A DNA stretch of 64,000 nt from assembly GCF_013385425.1 (NCBI RefSeq), contig NZ_JACAQA010000010.1:124001-188000 (forward strand), given 5' to 3'. Position numbers and translations under genes: made by a program. Shown here one piece after another: positions 59,901 through 64,000 of this stretch. The first letter of the stretch is position 1. Each line of letters starts with the position of its first letter. A model generated the notes under the pieces. It was not told the origin of the DNA and did not search any database. It saw only the letters and a list, made by a program, of their open reading frames with translations. Origin of the DNA: Pseudomonas gingeri. Its GTDB lineage: Bacteria; Pseudomonadota; Gammaproteobacteria; Pseudomonadales; Pseudomonadaceae.

Positions 59901-61872
59901 GCGCCTCGAACAGGGCCGCCAACGTCGGGTATTGCAGGAGGGGTTCGACGGGAGGCGTGGGGCGGGCGTCATTGTCGTGGGGACAAAAGGCCTTGCCCGG
60001 CGCCGACTGGAACTGCTGGAAGACCGACGCCTGTGGGTCGGCCTTGGCGAGCAGGGGCCGATAGAGAATGAACGGGCCGTGGCGAGTGTCCCTCGGGCCG
60101 ATAATGAACATGGACGCCACCACATCCGCGGCCGCATCGGCTTCGGCCTTGAAGGCCAGGGGACGCAGGACGATCTCCTGGCCATTGACCTGGCGCTTCG
60201 CCGCGTCGGCCTGCACGACCGCTTCGACAGAGCGGTATCCCGCTTCGTCGAAGTTCGCTTCGCCGCGAATCTTCAGCTCCAGCGCCGCCATGGGCAATTG
60301 CACTCGCAGTTGCTCGCTGAACAGTTGTTCCCGGCGCCGGGCCTCGTCGGCGTCGTCGATAAGCTTGGCCCGCAGTGCATCCAGGTAGGTTTTGCCGATG
60401 TCCACGGCAGTGACCAGCCCCTTGACGTAGTCCGGGGTCAGCCATTCGGGCACCGGCATTTCCACGCCACAGTGGCGGATGCCGATCTTCATCTTCGCAT
60501 GCCGAAAACCGCCGAGATTCTCCAGGGCAAACTCCGTCAGGCTCATCCGCACCTTGACCACCGTCCCCAGCGCCCCACCCGCGCCCCCGGCAACGGCCAC
60601 CGCGATGACCTTGTCGAGTTCCAGGCGAATATCGTCGGGGTTGGCGATATCGGCGGTTTGCGGATGATCCTCGCCCATCTGCTTGAGCAGCGCCTTGGCG
60701 GCGAAGCCCGGCAGATCACCCACGTCATCAAGATAGGCCTTGCCGCCCGACGCGCGCTGCACATCGGCGAGTTTTTCCAACAGGGCGCGGTAGACCCCGA
60801 GGTCTTCGCTCGGCGCCCCCAGCAACCAATGTGGCAAGCCGTCACTGAGCGCCGCCAGCGCTTCGGGCAACTCGACCACCGTATGGGGCTCTGCCCGCAC
60901 CGGCGTGAAAAACCAGTTATCGGGACGGGTGATCGCGTCGAGCCGGCGCTGGTAGTCCTCGAGCGTCCACTCGCTATCGGGCCCGATCAGCGAAATCGCC
61001 TGGAGCTGGTTTTCCAGCAGGCTTTCGGCGAGGCTGGCGAGCGCTTGCTCCAGCTGCATATCCGGGTCGCCCTTCTGCCAGAGCAGATGTTCGCGGTACT
61101 CGATATTGCGACCATTGGCCCGGGCACTCATGAACAAGGGCACCAGTTCTCCGAGATCCGTGGTGCTGGCCCTGAAAAGGCCTTTGGCCAGACTGAGCAC
61201 CAGCGGGTTCTGCTCGATCCCCCGTTCCTTGCGGCGGGCCACCAGCACGGGCAAGGCTTCCGGATAAGCGCCGCCCCAGGTGTCCTTGCTCACCGCCTGT
61301 ACGCCATAGAGAGAAAATTGCTCCTCGGGCCGTTCCAGATTGATCGACATAAAGGCACGATGCTGTTCACGATCGGCGGACAGGATCCGCCCCAGTATCC
61401 TGCCAAGCCGATAAAAGCGGCTGTAGCCGTCCTCATCCTCGGCGTTCCAATAGTCGACCAAGGCCTGCTGATAGAGTTTCAGCAGGATATCGCCCCAGGA
61501 CCCGAGCACAGCCTGGATGGCCGGCGCATCCACCACAAGCCGGTCACCGGGCAAACTGTCGAGCTTGATCTCCAGCACATGCTCGGCGGTAAAGACCGGC
61601 GCCACGCCGGTCATGAAATGCTCGAGCACCAGGTCGATCACGGCGCGATATTGATAGCCGCCCGAGAACCTTTTTCCGTTGCGCTCAAGCCATTGGAGTT
61701 TGCCGACATACAGATGCGAGGCATTGCGCTGCGGATTCCAGCGGCTGAAAAAATACCCCTGGATGGCCGACAAGGCCACTTCCCGCAAAGTCGGCGGCTG
61801 GGCAAAAAGCGCCTTGGCCGCCTCGATCTCGTGCTCAAGCGACAGGCCTGGCAGTGTGACTGTGTCATTCAT
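56998..61872 (-). CDS. Giant dermonecrotic-toxin-like (DUF6543-type) protein
   Basis: A 1624-residue protein that I only partly recognise. The first 110 or so residues (ALFAQPPTLREVALS, YVGKLQWLERNG, YRAVIDLVLEHF) resemble the N-terminal region of large Pseudomonas proteins annotated as dermonecrotic-toxin domain or DUF6543. A hydrophobic stretch lies near residues 755-785 (FNVALMFIRGPAAVAGWIFAV). A second conserved-looking block near 875-960 has LRLRGG. Charged, coiled-coil-like segments follow (near 965-985), then an Arg/Lys-rich run near 1310. No catalytic motif or signal peptide is visible. The ATG at 61872 is preceded by GAAGGG; the likely partner gene lies upstream on the same strand. 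Confidence 0.6.
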   Translation of the reverse strand: MNDTVTLPGLSLEHEIEAAKALFAQPPTLREVALSAIQGYFFSRWNPQRNASHLYVGKLQWLERNGKRFSGGYQYRAVIDLVLEHFMTGVAPVFTAEHVLEIKLDSLPGDRLVVDAPAIQAVLGSWGDILLKLYQQALVDYWNAEDEDGYSRFYRLGRILGRILSADREQHRAFMSINLERPEEQFSLYGVQAVSKDTWGGAYPEALPVLVARRKERGIEQNPLVLSLAKGLFRASTTDLGELVPLFMSARANGRNIEYREHLLWQKGDPDMQLEQALASLAESLLENQLQAISLIGPDSEWTLEDYQRRLDAITRPDNWFFTPVRAEPHTVVELPEALAALSDGLPHWLLGAPSEDLGVYRALLEKLADVQRASGGKAYLDDVGDLPGFAAKALLKQMGEDHPQTADIANPDDIRLELDKVIAVAVAGGAGGALGTVVKVRMSLTEFALENLGGFRHAKMKIGIRHCGVEMPVPEWLTPDYVKGLVTAVDIGKTYLDALRAKLIDDADEARRREQLFSEQLRVQLPMAALELKIRGEANFDEAGYRSVEAVVQADAAKRQVNGQEIVLRPLAFKAEADAAADVVASMFIIGPRDTRHGPFILYRPLLAKADPQASVFQQFQSAPGKAFCPHDNDARPTPPVEPLLQYPTLAALFEALKQPGAVQDSILTWLSDEARRTYANGGFVEPHLRRSFEDDFAALLPVAPATLDDAVVQGDYLHHLFGSLARTLIALADRQSVSNAELRWNTLKEGGWQLFNVALMFIRGPAAVAGWIFAVVASVDADFRRLQEKDPGTKASAWADVLVNIAFILGHRLTRQQAHTETPPRIPIEEGQRSPIRATISEGPDRPLPMKLDNPVAPGTVSSRPSVSSFTLKIYPYPWPEPETLGEVIASGDLQGLIRLKESSRLAAYFGGWLFAVKVDTEGNVRVVSPDARSEGFYLKNDGAGSWTPDLKLRLRGGSGRSGNVGKRRAALLEEKRREQEQRDQVSSRFMDEWNEGVQAQGTRAEALLPEAQALRTMEGNPERYTNQQWFARMDRLGDRVKAFLDGYEQQINKLRMNETVFLRGYKGTLFACLHRFVVGMQFALDSIRIVERRCLLIIERLPYQDAAGRVSLERQQIEQRENRAADLYIDWAEREKQAFSELGRHRNRDLTEYQGIREVRGQGSDVAGLKAIRTCRLGLYCFRELDPQQLDSDIWMKFEDLRSALASQSILDERAASPLSAEADMAVLNTCVSQYNEVLAMVEYKAGFLPQGSRLVWGDLFVRRLVELQQEAERSLVERIEAQAPEQDEPEVPSRQPGKTRKVIRTRRKKNYLGYVRDTRQDGHEVVELMDPQTGQPIDSFVEEEDGYWQPLPKPAAAPLPRPLPQPGLKRLVQMAESQIRQAGREVEMAKGQIPVAKDPVYLQDVLEVRARELEALAGQIDRSLAESNSSVSQSEISAAKVQASELRLQAGTLRHEGLLARIAVTKSSAPDTERLLFLKEHNEVEIFRNGPRTRLGKDDFLQEYVVRDKAGGKNIWVAHFHYPEKTTPEELFVMRGALGKDGKPQAHGAHLKRWDERFLGVKAQARAEQERFERIRQGQPGRALEVFRIWRSEISLNMARQLFFNAAEREAVVREQLRQL

Positions 61873-61977
61873 ACAGACTATTCCCTTCAAGCAGATCCGA
61901 CAGGTCCGGGTTCAAGCGCCATGCCCGGCACCGAACACCGGTACAGGGCCAGTAGACGCCTGACACACCAGGCCCAT

Positions 61978-62013
61978 GCGGTATCCGCGTATCGTGGAAA
62001 TGTTCCATACCGC
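61978..62013. other. Inverted repeat between the two giant genes
   Basis: GCGGTAT (61978-61984) and ATACCGC (62007-62013) flank a 22-nt loop that itself contains GGAAATGTTCC. It lies in the 195-bp gap (61873-62067), which otherwise shows no gene. It could be an operator or a weak hairpin. Confidence 0.35.
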
Positions 62014-62067
62014 TATCCGCCAGCCAAACCAGCGGCGCCACTTGCTCGGAGGGTTCAATGGGTGAAA

Positions 62068-64000
62068 CTAGTCCACCTCGGGTACCCAGGAAGCTATCTT
62101 CAGTCGCATGGAAAAATGCCTGAGATCGCGTAGCGCGTCGGCGGTTGAAGTGCCCAGGGCCAGACGCATAGTCTCGTCGCTGTATTCAGGGGAGATCAGC
62201 AGGCCCCACAGTGGCTGCGCCACCGTTCGAGGATGCCGGGACAAGGTCGTGAACAGATCGGGGATGTCCAGCAACAAGGCCACCCGACTGTTGGACAACC
62301 TGCCTGAGGCGGGTGTGAACGCGGCCGTGACATAAGACATGGCGAACGAGTCGTTGAGTGTCTGTTCACTCATATACGCGACAAACTCAAGCAGTGTGTC
62401 GGCAAAGGCCCGGTCGCCAGGATGCCGACGCCGGTTGAGGGCGCGCTCGACGATATTGCGCAGATTGTGATCGTCGAACGGGCGCATCCACTCCGTATCG
62501 ACGATCTCGTGTTCCTGCATCTCGCCCGCACGGGTTTCCAGGTAATCGGAGATAATCCTTAACCGGGCATTTGACAGGCGCGGGTCCCGTATCAAGTACG
62601 CCAACTCTTCCAGCCCGACACTCCAGCCCAGATGAAAGCTGAAGACGTCCGAGCGCAGGACAATATCCGCCCTCGCCGATAAATCGGCAAAGCGCCCCAG
62701 CGCCACTCTCAGCGAGGCAACGCTCCTTTGCCCTTCATCGTAGGCCCTCCAGTTGCTCAGCAGCGCCTCCCGGTCAACGAACAGATCGTCCCTGTTGTTA
62801 CGCTCGGGGTTCCTCTCGAAAAAAGCCAGGTAGTCATCCAGAAACCTGTCGATTTCGGCCGGATCCGGTTCAAGGCGATTGCCGGCATCATCGAAGCCGA
62901 TTGCCCGATAATGATCAGTCAGTTCCTGAACCGTCAGGCCGTACTCCAGCAGGATGTACATGACCTCATTGCTCGGCCAGATATAACGACGGGCGAACCG
63001 TTGCAGCAGCCTGTCCAGCCCTTGGCTCAGTTGCGGCCCGGGAAGCAGGGTATGGTTCAGAAACGCCCGGATATCACGATCACGCTGGAACAACCCCTGC
63101 ACGGGATTTCTGAACGGCAGATAAGCCGCGATGATCTGTAGTAATTCAGCAGGCAGGTGCGCCTCTCCCGTGCGGGTCGTCCATAGCAGTTGCCGGTTCT
63201 GCCGGTCGTTTGGCCAATTCGCAATGTTGTTCAGATAACGGATAGCTGGCCTGAAAAGACCGAGCACCGCCAGGTGCTCCTCGATCCTCGACAGGAGATC
63301 GACCGGCAAGACACCGTTGTTTTCGGCGCGCAGCGTTATCAGTTGGCGTGCGCTGTCTGGCCAGTCGTCGATAAGCTCCGGGTTATTCGCCATGGCCGAT
63401 GCCAGCTGTGACTCGTAGGATTGTCCATTGACGATCCGGGTCAGCACCGCGAACGCATGGTTGCCCAGAATGCCCTCCAGCGGGTAGGCCACGTCAAACA
63501 ATGCCTGCTGCACGGGGGTGCGTCGCGAGACCACATAGTCAGCCACTTGCGGGTGTTGATCGATATGATCCGCAACCCTGGCCCGCAGGTTCTGCCCTGA
63601 GTGCCCTGAGTGCCCCCTACCCGCCAGGGCACCGGCCAGCGCATTGAAGAAACAATTGCCATCGGCGGGAACGTCCTCCCAGCGCCGGTTTCTCCACATC
63701 TGGTAGTGATTGCTTTCGATCCTGCGCAATACGACATCACTCACGGTTCGCTCGGGGTGGCGAACCGTGGGGTGCGTCACCTGGTGACGTCCCGGGCTAT
63801 AGCGCACCGACCAGCCCTGTCCCGCACTGATCTCGTCGAGAATCAGCAAAGCCCTGTGCCGTGGCCAGTCCGCAAGCTCGGTCATCAGCGAGGGGACCAG
63901 ATCCATGATAGGGGTGTTCCAGTTTCCGGGCCTGCGTATGGCGTCGGAAATGCGCCCGGCGGTGGTTTGCACGACAGGCACGTTCGGGGTCGGCGTTTCC
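62068..64000 (-). CDS. OTU-protease-like large protein, C-terminal part (partial)
   Basis: The frame is open past the right edge, so the start is outside; about 643 residues are visible. WPRHRALLILDEIS resembles the segment that precedes effector domains in large Pseudomonas toxin-like proteins. RWEDVPADGNCFFNALAGALAG (around 63,640-63,700) carries the DGNC signature of OTU cysteine proteases, with Cys as the candidate nucleophile, followed by LRARVADHI as in OTU domains. I do not see a confident catalytic histidine downstream, so activity is unproven. The remaining 480 residues are unrecognised. It is 195 bp upstream of the other giant gene, on the same strand. Confidence 0.6.
   Translation of the reverse strand, partial: ETPTPNVPVVQTTAGRISDAIRRPGNWNTPIMDLVPSLMTELADWPRHRALLILDEISAGQGWSVRYSPGRHQVTHPTVRHPERTVSDVVLRRIESNHYQMWRNRRWEDVPADGNCFFNALAGALAGRGHSGHSGQNLRARVADHIDQHPQVADYVVSRRTPVQQALFDVAYPLEGILGNHAFAVLTRIVNGQSYESQLASAMANNPELIDDWPDSARQLITLRAENNGVLPVDLLSRIEEHLAVLGLFRPAIRYLNNIANWPNDRQNRQLLWTTRTGEAHLPAELLQIIAAYLPFRNPVQGLFQRDRDIRAFLNHTLLPGPQLSQGLDRLLQRFARRYIWPSNEVMYILLEYGLTVQELTDHYRAIGFDDAGNRLEPDPAEIDRFLDDYLAFFERNPERNNRDDLFVDREALLSNWRAYDEGQRSVASLRVALGRFADLSARADIVLRSDVFSFHLGWSVGLEELAYLIRDPRLSNARLRIISDYLETRAGEMQEHEIVDTEWMRPFDDHNLRNIVERALNRRRHPGDRAFADTLLEFVAYMSEQTLNDSFAMSYVTAAFTPASGRLSNSRVALLLDIPDLFTTLSRHPRTVAQPLWGLLISPEYSDETMRLALGTSTADALRDLRHFSMRLKIASWVPEVD

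Noticed and set aside
61879..61890. TTG 61890 as the start of the giant protein
   Set aside because: The GAAGGG site lies after it, whereas ATG 61872 is downstream of the site at a workable distance.
59806..62133. Open frame of about 775 codons on the plus strand opposite the giant toxin-like gene
   Set aside because: It has the same antisense-shadow composition, no ribosome-binding site, and spans the 5' end of the minus-strand gene and the intergenic gap. The minus frame shows family-like sequence.
1..64000. CRISPR array, insertion sequences, prophage, rRNA or tRNA genes
   Set aside because: No regularly spaced direct repeats, transposase or integrase proteins, or conserved RNA gene sequences were recognised. 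The repeats present are REP-type palindromes.

Overview
The window is a GC-rich stretch of gammaproteobacterial chromosome, almost certainly a fluorescent-group Pseudomonas. The evidence is the gene order cysD-cysNC / nif3-like / algW / hisC-hisD-hisG / murA / ibaG / mla / kds-lpt / rpoN-hpf-ptsN-rapZ-ptsO / pmbA-darP-tldD / yhdP-rng-maf-mreDCB / gatCAB, the fused cysNC gene, and several paired inverted Pseudomonas REP elements built on a TGTAGGAGC...GCTTGCCCGCGAAG core. No rRNA, tRNA, IS element or CRISPR array was seen.

Bases 1-47,600 are mainly conserved housekeeping genes. They cover acetyl-phosphate metabolism (pta, truncated by the window edge), sulfate activation (cysD, cysNC), envelope-stress proteolysis (algW), histidine biosynthesis, peptidoglycan precursor synthesis (murA), outer-membrane lipid asymmetry (mlaFEDCB), Kdo and LPS transport (kdsD-kdsC-lptCAB), sigma-54 with the nitrogen PTS (rpoN-hpf-ptsN-rapZ-ptsO), the TldD/PmbA protease pair, cell shape (mreBCD), tRNA-dependent amidation (gatCAB), purine and pyrimidine salvage (hpt, upp, uraA) and haem synthesis (hemH). 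Regulatory structures include intrinsic terminators, an inverted repeat abutting the cysD promoter, a nested inverted repeat between lptB and rpoN, and a hairpin between mreB and mreC. mreC appears to use an ATT start codon.

Bases 47,700-56,970 form one dense, mostly overlapping plus-strand block: a renalase-like flavoprotein, a small Trp-rich protein, a DUF523/DUF1722 protein, a MerR regulator of the LitR/CarH type without the cobalamin-binding motifs, DNA photolyase, an NTF2-like protein, an SDR, an FAD amine oxidase, a DUF1365 protein and a cyclopropane-fatty-acid-synthase-like methyltransferase. The promoter ahead of the DUF523 gene carries four TGTACA boxes as two pairs with exact 18-bp spacing. 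A degenerate pair with the same spacing lies upstream of the renalase gene. I infer a light- or photo-oxidation-responsive regulon combining DNA repair, flavin redox chemistry and membrane fatty-acid modification, repressed by the encoded MerR protein.

Bases 56,998-64,000 are accessory. Two very large minus-strand genes encode a 1624-residue protein resembling the Pseudomonas dermonecrotic-toxin-like (DUF6543-type) giants and the C-terminal part of a second protein that carries an OTU-protease-like DGNC motif and runs off the right edge. These are the least characterised genes here.
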